A DNA stretch of 64,000 nucleotides, taken from assembly GCA_030737835.1 (NCBI GenBank), contig JAUJYN010000017.1, positions 3,658,001 through 3,722,000 of the forward strand, read 5' to 3'. Each line of letters starts with the position of its first letter. Position 1 is the stretch's first letter. The DNA comes from Acorus gramineus. Lineage: Eukaryota > Streptophyta > Magnoliopsida > Acorales > Acoraceae. The translations under genes and the position numbers were made by a program. The notes beneath the pieces are model-generated. The model was not told the DNA's origin, ran no database searches, and saw nothing but the letters and a program-made list of their open reading frames with translations. Of this stretch, positions 34,801 through 46,982 are shown in pieces.

Positions 34801-35145
34801 TACTCTTTAATGGGACCATTTCTCGTCATTGAGTGGATTGGGGAGGTGGCTTATCATGTAGCCTTTCCCCCACAGCTGGTTCATGCCCACAACGTCGTCC
34901 TTGTCCAATGGCCGAGGCGTTATGTCCACGATCCTGCTCAGTCTTTCTGTTCGACCGCCTCATCCTCGAGGTGGATTTGTCGTTCGTGGAGCAGTGGATC
35001 GAGGTCAGGGACAAGCATGAGAAGAGGCTCCACGCTAAGACCGTTCCTTTGATTATAGTGTGTTAGTAGCGCCAGTCCGGTGCGAAGACCACTTGGGAGC
35101 AAAGGTCTAAGCATGATACTTTCGGTCTTCCCTTTTGGGTTTCCT
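34801..35145 (+). pseudogene. Integrase C-terminus and chromodomain remnant
   Basis: One frame gives GPFLVIEWIGEVAYHVAFPP, ending RRYVHDPAQSF, typical of the integrase C-terminal region. A second frame gives VEQWIEVRDKHEKRLHAK and TVPLIIV, and a third gives AKTTWEQ. This order (PVxIxD, K-P/V-L-V, A-T-W-E) fits a plant chromovirus chromodomain, now frameshifted. It is the basis for the Tekay/Del assignment. Confidence 0.7.
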
Positions 35146-35160
35146 TAAATTTCGAGGACT

Positions 35161-35180
35161 AAATTTCCTAAGGGGGAGAA
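35161..35180 (+). other. Polypurine tract
   Basis: AAATTTCCTAAGGGGGAGAA directly before the 3' LTR; the purine run AAGGGGGAGAA is the expected plus-strand primer. Confidence 0.88.
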
Positions 35181-38100
35181 TGTTGTGTCTGTGTCATTTG
35201 GAGCGCTCTGTTTGAAGATTTGGGTACATAATTTTTTTTTCCTAAGTTATGTATTCCTGATTTGGTGTTTGGATTTGATTTTGTTAAAATCCAAGATGAA
35301 GAGGTTTAATTATGAGTTTACTATGAGATGTCCAGTTTTGAGTTAGCTTTCGCACAGAAGTGGAATTAGATCAACTGGATTCTTGTAGTAAAAGTTATGG
35401 GTATTTTTCCAAGTATACCCCGGGGATGGAAATTCTGGCAGCAGCCCTGTTCCATGTTCGGCTCTAATTTCGGATTAGCTAGAGGGATTATCTGATCATG
35501 GCATAAACATGAAAGTTGTAGATAATCTTCTTAGCTTTCCATCGGTCTTGGAATCAAGCAATTCGGAGCTGTATCGGGGAAGTTATGGCTGTTCCAGTGA
35601 AGCTTGCGCAGAATTTCTAGTCGGAGGGCGACTTAGTAATTCCCCCTTTAGATATTTGATAAATATCTCTCATCTCTCTCTCTCTCTCCCTCCCAATGTT
35701 GTCGACAACCACTGCTGGGCTCTCTCTTCCTCTCATTTCAGCACCCCATGTGTTTGGTTTAAGTTCTAAATGAGAAGGTGAAGGTGAAGGTGGAGGAGGA
35801 AGTGGTGGTGGATCTTTGTGTTGTGTGGTTGTCTTCCCCTCTCTCAAGTCCCTTACATGATCTTCCCCCCCTGATTTTCAGCTGAAGAGGAGGCTGAGGG
35901 GTGGTGGTAGTGGTGGTGGCGGTTGAGGTGGTTGCGGGTGCGTCGAGGGCCCCCAAACCTCCCCCTTTTTGTTCCCCCTCCAAGGTGAGCTCCTCCCTTC
36001 CTTTTCTTGATTTTTTGGCTTAAGGGGTTGGTTGGGAAGTCATGCATGCTAGGTAGAGGTGTTAGGGTGTGTGTGAGGGGTTGGGATGGGTGAAAAAGGG
36101 GTTAAAATGAGGTTAAGAGGGCTTGGGCGCGCTCTGGGCGCGGTCTGCGCGCGTGCGCGCGCAGGCGGGCGCAGGCGAGCGCTGGCGGGCACAGTCGGGC
36201 GCGCAGTCGCGCGCGGGTGCGTGCGCGCTGGTGCGCGCGGGAGTGCGCGCGGGGGTGCGAGCGTGCACGCGCGAGCGTGCGCGCGCGCGGGCAGGGCACT
36301 TAGGCACTGCGCCTGGGTGCGGGGTAGGGCGCCTGGGCATGTGCCTGGGCGCGGAGCTGGGGACCAGTGCGTGCGCGTGCTGGGGCGTGCGCGCAGTGCG
36401 CGCGGGGGCGCGCTAGGCTGAACGCGCGGGCGCGCGCGAGCGTGCGCGTGCGTGCGGCAGTGCGTCGGGGCGCGCGGGCAGGCGCGCGGCAGTGCGCCGA
36501 TGGTGCCGGGGTGCGTGCGCGTGCGGGTGGCCGTGCGTATGGCTGCCCGGGGGTTCGGGAATGAGTTGGGGTGCTCGGGCTCGCGTGCGTACAGGCCCTA
36601 TGTACGTTTGCCCGAGTATTGTGTATTTTTAGGGTATTTTTGGTATTTGTGTATTTTACTCACCAATTGATCACCTGTCTTGCAGATCTGGACGGACGGT
36701 CGCGCGACGACCCGGATATTGGTGAGTGGGACAACCCAACCCAGTTGGGAGGCGCTATATGCACTTGGGCGTATACCGTCCTCCCCTAGGGCACCATAGT
36801 TAATATTAACTGATTAATATGTAATCTGTGCACGCATGATTAGTGTGTAGAATGCATGCCACCCTAGACTTGTATGTTAGGGACTTGCACCCATAGGATA
36901 TGTGTAAGAGCCGTGCATCCTGTCACCCTGTTTATATGATAGGAAGCCTCGACCTATGCATGTGTCCTACTAGTTTGATTTATTTAATTAAATGCAAGCC
37001 TATGATATTGTTAGCATGCCTTAGGGAATATAAGGGGGCCTTGCGAGGTAAACATTGAGACCCGGGCTAGGGTACTCCGTGTTCCTTGTTTGGTTGGCGG
37101 GATGTCTTATATCGGGACCTCAGGTTGCCCTCCCAAGGTTTCTTTTCCCTATTATTATTATATATAATTTCCCCGCATCCTGGTTATGTGCGCTGGAGGA
37201 ATTCTGAAGAATTCAGGACATTAGAGTTACTGAGATGTGTTGTCGGCGGATCCGAGTGGATCATATGCGTATGGATGGGCTGTTCTGTTCACTTCATTGG
37301 ATCCGTGTAGATACTACCCCGGCGTTAGAAAGGCTGTCCCGTGCAGGGGCTCCCATCAGTAGGCACCTCCTGATTTGGTAGACGGACTGTGCTGAATGTG
37401 GGAGTGGCCAAACGGCCTACGGAGTGGGTAGAGACTATTGGTGGACCAAGGGTGACCAACAGCCTGGTCAGTCCCAAGAGCCTATGTCACCTATTGAGGG
37501 GTGAGGGTGAGGGTGTGGTGGGCCGGCGATGTGGCGACCCACAGGATTTTATTAAGGATGATTATCAGCCTTGTAAGTCCCAATATCCTTTGTCACCTAT
37601 TGAGGGGTGAGGTTGAGGGTGTAGTGGGTTGGCGATAGCGACCCGCTGGATTTGTGTAGTTAGTCCCAATATCCTATGTCACCTATTGAGGGGTGAGGGT
37701 GAGGGTGTAGTGGGTTGGCGATAGCGACCTACTGGATTGTATAGCTGTTGCCATTTTGTGGCTTTTAATAATGGGATTGTGGATTATTAAGATCTGGTGG
37801 TTAATATAAATTGTGATGCATGGGTTGTGCTGTTCACTGAGCGTGTGGCTCACCCCTCGCATAATATTATTCTCCAGTGATATCTGAGTCGGAACTGAAG
37901 GAAGAGCTCCCCGAGGGACTTCATCAGTAGCGGAGTAGCGCCACGTCCCGCGAGTATCAGAGGCTATCAACATCCCTTGTGATTGTATGTATTATATTCC
38001 GTGCTTGGGCACGCGTTTGTATTGTATTTGGATGTCATTGTATATATTGGCTCTCACAGGACAGTTGATTATGTATCGAGTCTGTAATATGTTTTTGGAT

Positions 38101-38267
38101 TACAGATTCAGTCTTTTAGCTTCCGCTTTTGGTGTATATATTATGTCAGCCCTGCTTTGTTGTCTGTGTTGCCATTTTAGCTGTTGTGTGAGTATGTTAT
38201 TGAACTCCTTTTTATACTGATATCATATATACACTTGCCGCGTCCCGGGGACGCCCGGGGTGTGACA
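35181..38267 (+). repeat. 3' LTR of Tekay-like element 27813-38267
   Basis: 3,087 bp, TGTTGTGTCTGTGTCATTTG to GCCCGGGGTGTGACA. Same landmarks as the 5' LTR, including the 36-nt block (36686-36721), the exon-2-like block 35882-35984 and the acceptor-like site before 37878. Confidence 0.95.
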
Positions 38268-38272
38268 TCATG

Positions 38273-38938
38273 AGTCTTTGATCAAAACAAGAATAAAGAG
38301 ATCAAGCAAACAACATTTAAGCGAAAACAAGAAAAATTTGAGTTAACTTGTAACTCAGAATTATGTAAAGACTCTCCAAGAATAGAGTGGCTCAAATCTC
38401 TCCTGGGTTAAGTCTTTGCTAATGATTCATCCAGTTCTCTCCCTTAAATTTCACTTTTTTATTTAGGCTACATACATGTGGCTATAAGTGTTGAAAATTT
38501 TTCCAAGACTTGAAATTTGCGAAAAACATTTTAGACACATGATAGAATTAACAACTAAAGTGAAAATTAATCTGACAAGCCAAAGGTATCCCAATGATTG
38601 AAGTTTTCTCAAAATTTCTTTTTTTTTTTTTTAATTTCACATCAAAATTTGTTGATTACACCCCCAAACCTAAATCTAACATTGTCCTCAATGTAAATGA
38701 CAACTACAAAATGATGCATGTGGTGCTGAAAAATGAAAAGGACAATAGAAATAAATACAGAAGGTAGAGACTGCATACCTTATTTGATGTGAATTCTTAT
38801 AATTTATCGTGTGACAAAATAGCTTAGTGAATCCGCACAGAAACATAGAAATGACAAATGTGTACACAAATTCAAAGCATAATAATTGAAAAATGTCCTA
38901 ACCCTAAACCGAAAAATCTAAGATAATGTACAAAGTGA
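38273..38938 (-). other. Athila 3' non-coding region, second half
   Basis: Continues the Athila body right of the Tekay-like insertion; on the minus strand it lies just after the integrase stop. It holds CCCCCAAACC- and T-rich segments and no frame. Confidence 0.65.
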
Positions 38939-39297
38939 TCAATCTTGATACACAGGATCTTCCAAAATCGTCTCCTCAACTTCTGGGCTCAGATACTCAA
39001 GATATGGTTTCAAACGATGTCCATTGACTTGAAAAGTACTACCATCCTTGGCATTATGGATTGCGATTGCTCCATGCGGTTGAACTTTCTCAACTACGTA
39101 TGGGCCAGTCCATCGATACTTCAATTTCCCAGGAAATAAATGCAGTCTGGAATTGTACAAAAGGACCTTTCGATCGGGGAAAAATTCCTTCCGAAGGATA
39201 ATCTTATCGTGCATGGTCTTCATGAAGTCCTTGTACCTTGTGGCACAGTTATATGCATCATTCCTAATTTCTTCTAACTCATCGAGTTGCAGTTTTA
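38939..39297 (-). pseudogene. Athila integrase C-terminal domain
   Basis: The minus-strand frame reads KLQLDELEEIRNDAYNCATR, then FFPDRKVLLYNSRLHLFPGK, GPYVVEKVQPHGAIAI and NGHRLKPYLEYL, with a stop at 38939-38941. This matches the end of Athila-type integrases. The zinc finger and DDE core should lie between this and RNase H but are gone: RNase H runs straight into it near 39297. Confidence 0.88.
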
Positions 39298-39510
39298 TCA
39301 TCTTTCTTTGTGAGAAGATACTTAAGTGCAGCATGATCAGAAAAAATAAGCACCTTAGATCCTATCAGGTAGGGATGAAATTTATCTAGAGCAAACACAA
39401 CAGCCAACAACTCTTTCTCAGTAGTAGAGTAATTGAGTTGGGCATCATGAGTTTTGCTTGCGTAGTGAATAACATGGGGAAGCTTTCCTATTTGTTGGCC
39501 TAACATGGCA
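39279..39510 (-). pseudogene. Athila RNase H fragment
   Basis: Minus frame GQQIGKLPHVIHYASKTHDA, LNYSTTEKELLAVVFALDKF, then DHAALKYLLTKKDD. It carries the Glu and the DHAAL Asp of RNase H. The first part of the domain (CDASDYAIGAV) is on the other side of the solo LTR, at about 50249-50290. Confidence 0.9.
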
Positions 39511-40483
39511 TGTCACGCCCAACATGGGGAAACTTTCCTATTGCGTAGTGAAATACATGCCCATACTAGAGGGGCGCATGCAATACAATCATTCATACAT
39601 GGATACAATACATGCAATATAAGCCTAGCATGCAAGATATCTAACCTATTATAGTTTAAGCATGGCCATACTACTTATCTACACAAGTAGTATAGCTAGG
39701 GTGCCCCATTGATGCACGACGCACGACTATGCGCGTCGAGCGCATCTCGAGGGGTTGGATCAAATCACTCACTGCAACCCGGGAGCTCGCGCATCCCATC
39801 CGACGAGATCTGCAAGGTAAGGGCATCAGAATGGTGAGTATAACCACATTATAACACTTAGAAATTTACTAGAAATACCAAAGACTTAGACATGCACGCA
39901 TACGGGCTCGCACACATGTGAGCACGCACGTACGCACGCATGCCCGAGTGCCCCAGCACCTACCTGAGATCATGGGCAGCCCCGCGCGTGCCCCTACACG
40001 CGCGCACGCGCACTGGCGCCCTGCCATATGCCCAAGCGCGCCCAGACACGCTGCCCTGCTCGCGCTCAAGCTCGCGCGCGCCCGCGCGCACGACCTGCGC
40101 GCAACGCGCGCGCTACTAGAGCCGCGCGAACCTGAGCGCCCGCTCCGCGCGCACCCGCTTGTGCCCCTCTGCGAGCGCGTCTGCGCGCGCACGCGCGTGG
40201 ACAGACCTGCGTGCACGCCCAGCACCCTTTAACCCCTTTTAACCCCTCCCCCACACTCCTCACTCACCCTAAACTAACTACCTAGCATGCATGACTTCCC
40301 AACAACCCCTAAAGCCATGAAAAACCAAAGAAAAGAAGGGGAAGAGCTCACCAAGGGAGGGGGAATGAAAGGGGGAGATTCGGGGGCCCTTGATGCACCC
40401 GCGACCACCTCAACAACCACCATCACTACCACCACCTCCACAACCCTCCTTAGCCTTCTTTGGCTGAAAAACAGGGGGGGGAA

Positions 40484-43391
40484 TGCTATGCCTGTGTCAT
40501 TTGGAGCGCTCTGATTGAAAATTTGGCTACATAATTTTTCTCCTAGAGGTTTAAATATGATTTTATTATGAGATGCTCAGTTTTGAGTTATCTTTCATAC
40601 AAAAGTGGAATTAGATCAACTGGATTCATGTAGTAAAAGTTATGGGTATTTTTCCAAGTATAACCCGGGGATGAAAAATTCTGGCAGCATCCCTGTTCAA
40701 TGTTTAGCTCACATTTCGGAATAGGTGGACCGATTATTTGATCTTGGCATAAACATGAAAGTTGTAGATAATCTTCTTGGCTTTCCAACGGATTTTGAAT
40801 TGTGCAATTCGGAGCTATATTGAGGAAGTTATGGCTGTTAGAGTGAAGCATGCTCAGAATTTCTAGTCAAGGACGAATTGGTCATTTTGTGCCCCTCTTT
40901 TAGATATTTATTTGCCAAAATATATCTCTCTCTCTCCCTCCCACTCCCCACGTGGGATTCTTGGCTCTCTCTTCTCTCTTTTCACTCCCCCAAGGTGTTT
41001 GTATTAATTTCTCAAAGAGAAGAGAAGGAGAAGGAGCAAGTGGAAGAGAAAACTTTGTGTAGGTTTTGTTGTTGTTGTTGATCTCCTCTCTCTCAAGCAC
41101 CCTCTCATATCTTGTTCTCCCCCCCCCCCCGATTTTCAGCCAAGAAGGAGGCTGAGGAGGCTGAAGAGGTGGTGGTGGTGGTGGTTGAGGTGGCCGTGGG
41201 CGCGTCGAGAGCCCTGCATCTCCCCCTTTCCGTTTCCCTCTTTTGGTAAGTCCTCTTCCCCTTCTTTTTGATTTTTAGGGTTGTTGGGATGGTTGGGGAG
41301 GTCATGCATGCTAGGTAGATGAGTTAGAGTGTGTGTGAGGGGTTGGGGAGGGTTAAAATGGGGTTAGGGAAGGCTGGGCGGGTTGTCTGCGCGCGTGCGC
41401 GAGCAGGCGCGCGCGCAGGAGGGCGCTGGCAGGCGCAGACGGGCGCAAAGACGCCCGCGGGCGCATGCGCGCGGGTGCGCGCGAAGTGGGCGTGCGGGGA
41501 GTGCGCGTGCTGGGGCATGCACGGGGCTACCCTGGGGCTCGGGTAGGTGCTGGGGCACCCGGGCATGCGTGCGTACGCGCGTGCTCGCATGCTTCCCCAT
41601 GCTTGAAAAGCCTTGATCTATGCATGTTTCCCATTTAGACACCATGTCCCATGCTTGAAAAGCCTTGATCTATGCATGTTTCCCATTTAGTTTAATTTAA
41701 TTAAACCAAAATGAGATTATGTTGGTATAAGCATGCCTTAGAAGATATTATAACCTTGGTATTATAATATATGTTTCCCCGCATCTTAGTTATGCGTCGT
41801 GGAGGAATTCTTGAGAATTCATGACATTAGTAGTGTTAGAAATCATTGTCAACGGATCCAAGAGGATCGTATCCGTGTGAGTAGGCTGTTTTCTCCCCTT
41901 CGTTGGAGCCGAGTAGGGACTCCCCGGCGTTGGGAAAGCTGTCCTGACAGAGGGCTCCCATCTGTAGGTACCACCGATGCGTTCGGAGGGTACTTATCGT
42001 GGGAGTATACCAGGTAGAGGCTATGCGAAGGAGAGGCTACTGGTGGACCAAGGGTGGAGAGCATCCTAGTCTGTCCCAAAAGGCCCATGTCACCCCTAAA
42101 GGGTGAGGGTGAGGGTGAGGTGGGTCGGCGATGTGTTGACCCACTAGCTTGTACAGTTACTCCCGTTTAGGGACTTTAATTATTTTAAGGTTAGTATGAG
42201 TTGTGTTGCATAGATTGTTGTTATGCCTGTGTTTTGATATCTCGATAAGTGATTATCGAGAGTAGTTGTTTTTCATTGGGTTCGCTTTGCGAACATGGGA
42301 TCGTTCTCCCCTTCGTTGGATCCGAAGTAGGAACTTCTTGGGATTACAGCTGTCCTGACAGAGGGCTCCCATCTGTAGGTACTACCGATGCATTCTGGAA
42401 CGTACTGACCATGGGTCTATACCAGGTAGAGGCTACCCGGGGAAAGGGCTACCGGTGGACCAAGGGTGTAGAGCGGTGAGTTGAAGAGGCCGGGTTGTAG
42501 CTGTCCTGGTAGAGGGCTCCCATCCATAGGTACCACCGATGCATTCGGGAGCGTACTGATCGTGGGAGTATACCAGGTAGAGATTACCCGAGAGAGGGTT
42601 AACGAATGATATTGGTGAGGGTGAGGATGAGGCAAAGACACATCACCGCGTAACCCATTCGTTGTTCGACCGTTCCCATAGTTGTTGGGTCCGGTCTCGT
42701 ATCGATGTTCAAGGACATCGTTGGGCAGTTATCTAGATGTAGATGATCCAGTAGCGTTGTGTAGACCAGTAATTCCGGGTCTCTTCGACCGACGGTATGG
42801 TCTCTCCCCAAAAGTCCCAAGAGTCTTCCTCCGGGAGTGAGGGTGAGGGTGAGGATGGTCGCGCCGCCGTGTGACTTTGTTATCCATTGGGTTTCTACCC
42901 ATGTTTTTCCTTAAAAGGAAATTGTTTATGTATTGAACTGTTGTATGGTGATTGGTTTCCAGCCACCCACTGAGCTTGTAGCTCACCCCTCGCATACTGT
43001 TTCTTTTCAGGGGCAGTGTTGGGCGTGGAGTTGGAGCTTTCCTGTGGCATGGTCTTAGGGGAGTGGAGCGTTCTTCTGGCGGGTGACAAGTGTGAGGCTG
43101 TCAGCAGTCCTAGAGTCTTGTATGTATTGTAAATCGTGCATATGGCACAGGTTGTATTTTCTTTGGTCTATACTTGGCTCTCACAGGACAGTGATTGTGT
43201 ATTCGGGTCTGTAATAATGTTTTGATTTACAGACATTGTTTATATATTATGGTTCCGCTTTTCAGTCAGTTATCATTATCTTTGCTTTGCCACCTTGTGC
43301 ATTGTTGTTGGAGTCTTTATTGACCTCAGGTATTGATAGCTGATATTTTATTATTGCCACGTCTCAGGGACGGCCGCCCTGGGGCGTGACA
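40484..43391 (+). mobile_element. Solo LTR 1, hybrid type
   Basis: 2,908 bp from TGCTATGCCTGTGTCATTTG to CCTGGGGCGTGACA, with TSD GGGAA at 40479-40483 and 43392-43396. The proximal half (to about 41580) is the TGTTGTG subfamily; the distal half matches the C-type LTR at 7900-9570. The conserved 36-nt block is absent. A 52-bp tandem duplication sits at the changeover (CCCATGCTTGAAAAGCCTTG at 41596 and 41648). Confidence 0.93.
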
Positions 43392-43678
43392 GGGAAGACA
43401 TGAGAGGGAGCTTGAGAGAGGAGAAACCACAACAACAACAACACATACACAAAACACACCTTCTCTTCCAAACACACCTTCTCCTTCTTTTGCTTCTTCC
43501 TCCTCCTTCTCCACACACAAAGAGAGGAAAAAGAGACCAAGAGAGGGAGAGAAAGAGAGATCCACGAATTGGGAGAGGGGGAGAGAGAGAGAGGGCAAAA
43601 AGGTGTGATCATAAGGGGTGGTGAGGTTAGGGTTAGGTTCACCCTCACTCAACCACTCATTTATGCTTTATTGGGAAG

Positions 43679-46600
43679 TGTTATATATGTGTCACTTTTA
43701 GCCTTCTGGTCACCATTGGGACATTCTGAAAGTTTTTCAGCTTCTTCTTTTTTTCAATCGGAACAGCTAAAATTTTAGACTTTTAGCTATCACCCTGAGT
43801 TTGAGGGCTCCGATTGGAAATCTAACTGCATATTATGTGTCCTGGTGCCATTCCAAGCCACTCACGAAAATTTCATCGAATTCCGGTAACGTTTCAGAAT
43901 TTCACAGTTCCGAAGCGTATCCGGGTTTTGACTGAGCGAGAAGTCATTGGGAGACTTGACTTGGTCAAAGTTAACCTTTGACTTGGTCAAATGAATTTGG
44001 ATTTTAGTGTGGTTGGGTTGACTAGGGTCAAACCACACTTAAACCTAATCTAAACCTAGCCTAAACCTAGTTTAACCTAACCTAAGTATGGGTGTGAGTG
44101 TGTGTGGAGTGGGTGTGAGTATAAACAAATCCCACGACAACATAAGCCCTCCTATTCATCATCTTCTCAAAAATTTCTCTCTCTCTACCTCTCTTTAAAT
44201 CCCATTTATGACCTAGTTCTTGAGGTTGAAACCAAAAGCCCTAAGAAGAGAAAAGATAGGTAAGGACCCAATCTACCTCCCGGTGGTCTCGGATTCGAGT
44301 TCCCACATGTGTGACCCCTTCTCATGGTCTCTTTTCTCCTCTGATTTCAGCCCTCTTAGGCTGAGTTGGAGATCTTGGTGGTGGTGGCCTTGGAGGTGGT
44401 GTTTCGGTGCGCGAAGAGCACCCGTTCTTCCTCCCCTTCTCTTCCTCTCCTAGGGTAAGCTTTCTTTCCTTCCTTTCTTGTTTAGATGCTTGATTAGGAG
44501 GTGTTTTTGGGTATGTATGGTTTCCATGGTGGTTCCGGTGGCTGTTGGGGGCCGTTGGTGGCCGTTGGGGTGGTAGGCCAGCTCGGGCAGTGCGGGCTCA
44601 TCGGGCCTGCGCGCGCGGGCAGGCAGGGCAGGGCACGCGCACGTGCGCGCGGGCGTGCGCGCGGGTGGAGCAGGAGTGTGCGGGTGCTGCGCGTTGGGCG
44701 CCGTGCAAGGGTGTGCGCGCGGGGCGCTGCGCAGAGGCGCAGTGCGTGCTGCGCGCACGGGTGCTGCGTGCAGGGGGCCGTGCGGGGGCGTGCGCGTGGA
44801 GCACTGCGCAGAGGCGCAGTGCGTGCTGTGCGTGCGCGGTGAGGCGAGCTGGTGGTGCGCGCGGGGTGCTGCGCTGGGGCGCAGGGCGTGCGGGTGTGCG
44901 CGCGAGTTGCTGCGCTGGGGCGCAGTGAGCGCGCGGTGCACCGAGGGGGCTCGGCAGCGGGTCCTGGCATGCGGGCAGGGGCTCGGCAGTGCGTCTGGGC
45001 GCGCAGGCTGGGGCGCGGCAGTGCGCCCGGTGCGGGTAGCCGTGCGCACGGCTGCCCGGGGGATTCGGGAGTGAGTCGGGGTGCTCAGACTCGCGTGTGT
45101 ACAGGCCGTATGTACGCTTGTCTGAGTGTTGGGTATTTTAGTGTATTTTTGTATATATTTGTGTATTTTACTCACCGAGTTGATTACCCTGTCTTGCAGA
45201 TCTTGACGGACGGTCGCACGACGACCCGGTTATTGGTGAGTGGTACAATCCAACCCAGTAGGGAGGCGCTATATGCATATGGGCGTATACCGCCCTCCCC
45301 TGGGGCACCGTAGTTTAATATTAACCTGTTTAATATGTAATCTATGCAAGCATGATTAATATGTAGTATGCATGCTACCCTAGACCTTGTATGTTAGGGA
45401 CTTGCACCCTTAGGATATGTGTAAGAGCCATGCATCCTGTCACCCTGTTCTCATGCTAGGAAGCCTCGACCTATGCATGTGTCCTACTAGTTTAATTTAT
45501 TAAATTAAGTGCGAGCTTATGGTATTTTAGCATGCCTTAGGGAATATTAAGGGGCCTTGCGAGGTCAGCATTGAGACCCGGACAAGGGTACTCCGTGTTC
45601 CTTGTTTGGTTGTCGGGATATCCTATATCGGGACCTCATGGTGCCCTCCCAAGGTTTCTTTTCCCGATAATATTATAACCTCGTTGTTATAATATATGTT
45701 TCCCCGCATCTTAGTTATGCGCCCTGGAGGAATTCTGAAGAATTCATGACACCAGTAGAGTCTCCCTTTTCTGGATTAAGGGGCCTTGCGAAGTCAGCGT
45801 TGAGACCCGGGCTAGGGTACTCCGTGTTCCTTGTTTGGTTGTCAGGATATCCTATATCGGGACCTCATGGTGCCTTCCCAGGGTTTCTTTTTCCAGTTAA
45901 GGGTACCGCAGATCCGAGTGGATCGTATGCGTATGGATAGGCTGTTTCTGTTCCCTTCGTTGGATCCGTGTAGAGACTGCCCCAGCGTTAGAAAGGCCGT
46001 CCCGTCAGAGGGCTCCCATCAGTAGGTACCTCCTGATTTGGATTCGGACTGTGCTGAAGTGTGGGAGGAGGCCAAGCGGCCTACGGAGTGGAGGAGAGAC
46101 TATCGGTGGACCAAGGGTGATTAACAGCCTAGTCAGTCCCAATATCCTATGTCACCTATTGAGGGGTGAGGGTGAGGGTGTGGTGGGTCGGCGATGTAGC
46201 GACCCACTGGATTGTGTAGTTCCTGCCACTTTGAGGCTTGATTAATTATTTGTGGTTAATATAAATTGTGATGCATGGGTTGTGCTATTCACTGAGCGTG
46301 TGGCTCACCCCTCGCATATATATTTTTCTCCAGTGTTATCTGAGTCGGATCAGCAGGAGGAGCTCCTCGAGGGACCTGAGCAGTAGCGGTGCAGCGCCAC
46401 ATTTTCGCGAGTGTTAGAGGCCATCAGCATCCCTTTTTGATTTGTATGTATTATATTCTGTGCTTGGGCACACGTTTGTATTATATTTGGATGTCATTGT
46501 ATATATTGGCTCTCACAGGACAGTTGATTATGTATCGAGTCTGTAATATGTCTTTGAGTTACAGATTCAGTCTTTTAGCTTCCGCTATTTGTGTATATAT

Positions 46601-46732
46601 CATGTCAGCCCCTTTGTTGTCTGTGTAGCCATTTTGGATGTTGTTAGAGTATGTTATTGACTTCCTGTATTGACTGCTGATATCATATATACACTTGCCG
46701 CGTCTCGGGGACGGCCGCCCTGGGGCGTGACA
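43679..46732 (+). mobile_element. Solo LTR 2 (TGTTATATATG subfamily)
   Basis: 3,054 bp from TGTTATATATGTGTCAC to CCTGGGGCGTGACA, TSD GGAAG at 43674-43678 and 46733-46737. A TATAAACAAA box is at 44120-44129; exon-like block 44351-44454; 36-nt block 45200-45235; acceptor-like site before 46334. It has about 130 bp of nearly repeated GAGACCCGG...TATATCGGGACC sequence (45569-45660 and 45800-45895). Confidence 0.94.
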
Positions 46733-46982
46733 GGAAGCGTGCAGAGAAACACCACACATTCAAAAATATCTCACCCACCGAAACCCAGTAACGGCCAAAC
46801 CCGGATGCGATTTAGAATTGCATATTTTTCAAAACGTTACCGGAATTCGATGAAATTTTTTTGGGTAGTACAAAACGGTACTAGGACCCATAATATGCAG
46901 TTAGATTTTCAATCAGAGTACTTCAACTCCCGCAGGTGGTTAAAAGCCAAAATTTTAGCGACTCTGATCGAAAAAAGAAAAA

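Larger units (their letters stand above)
27813..38267 (+). mobile_element. Tekay-like chromovirus, complete ends, scrambled interior
   Basis: 10,455 bp with TSD TCATG on both sides (27808-27812, 38268-38272). LTRs of 3,104 and 3,087 bp, primer site at 30922, and polypurine tract at 35161-35180. In the first 245 LTR bases I count about 12 differences by eye, so this insertion is clearly older than the copia one. The interior (30917-35180) keeps only pieces of gag, RT, RNase H, integrase and chromodomain, out of order and mixed with LTR-derived DNA. It could move only with enzymes from other copies. Confidence 0.93.
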
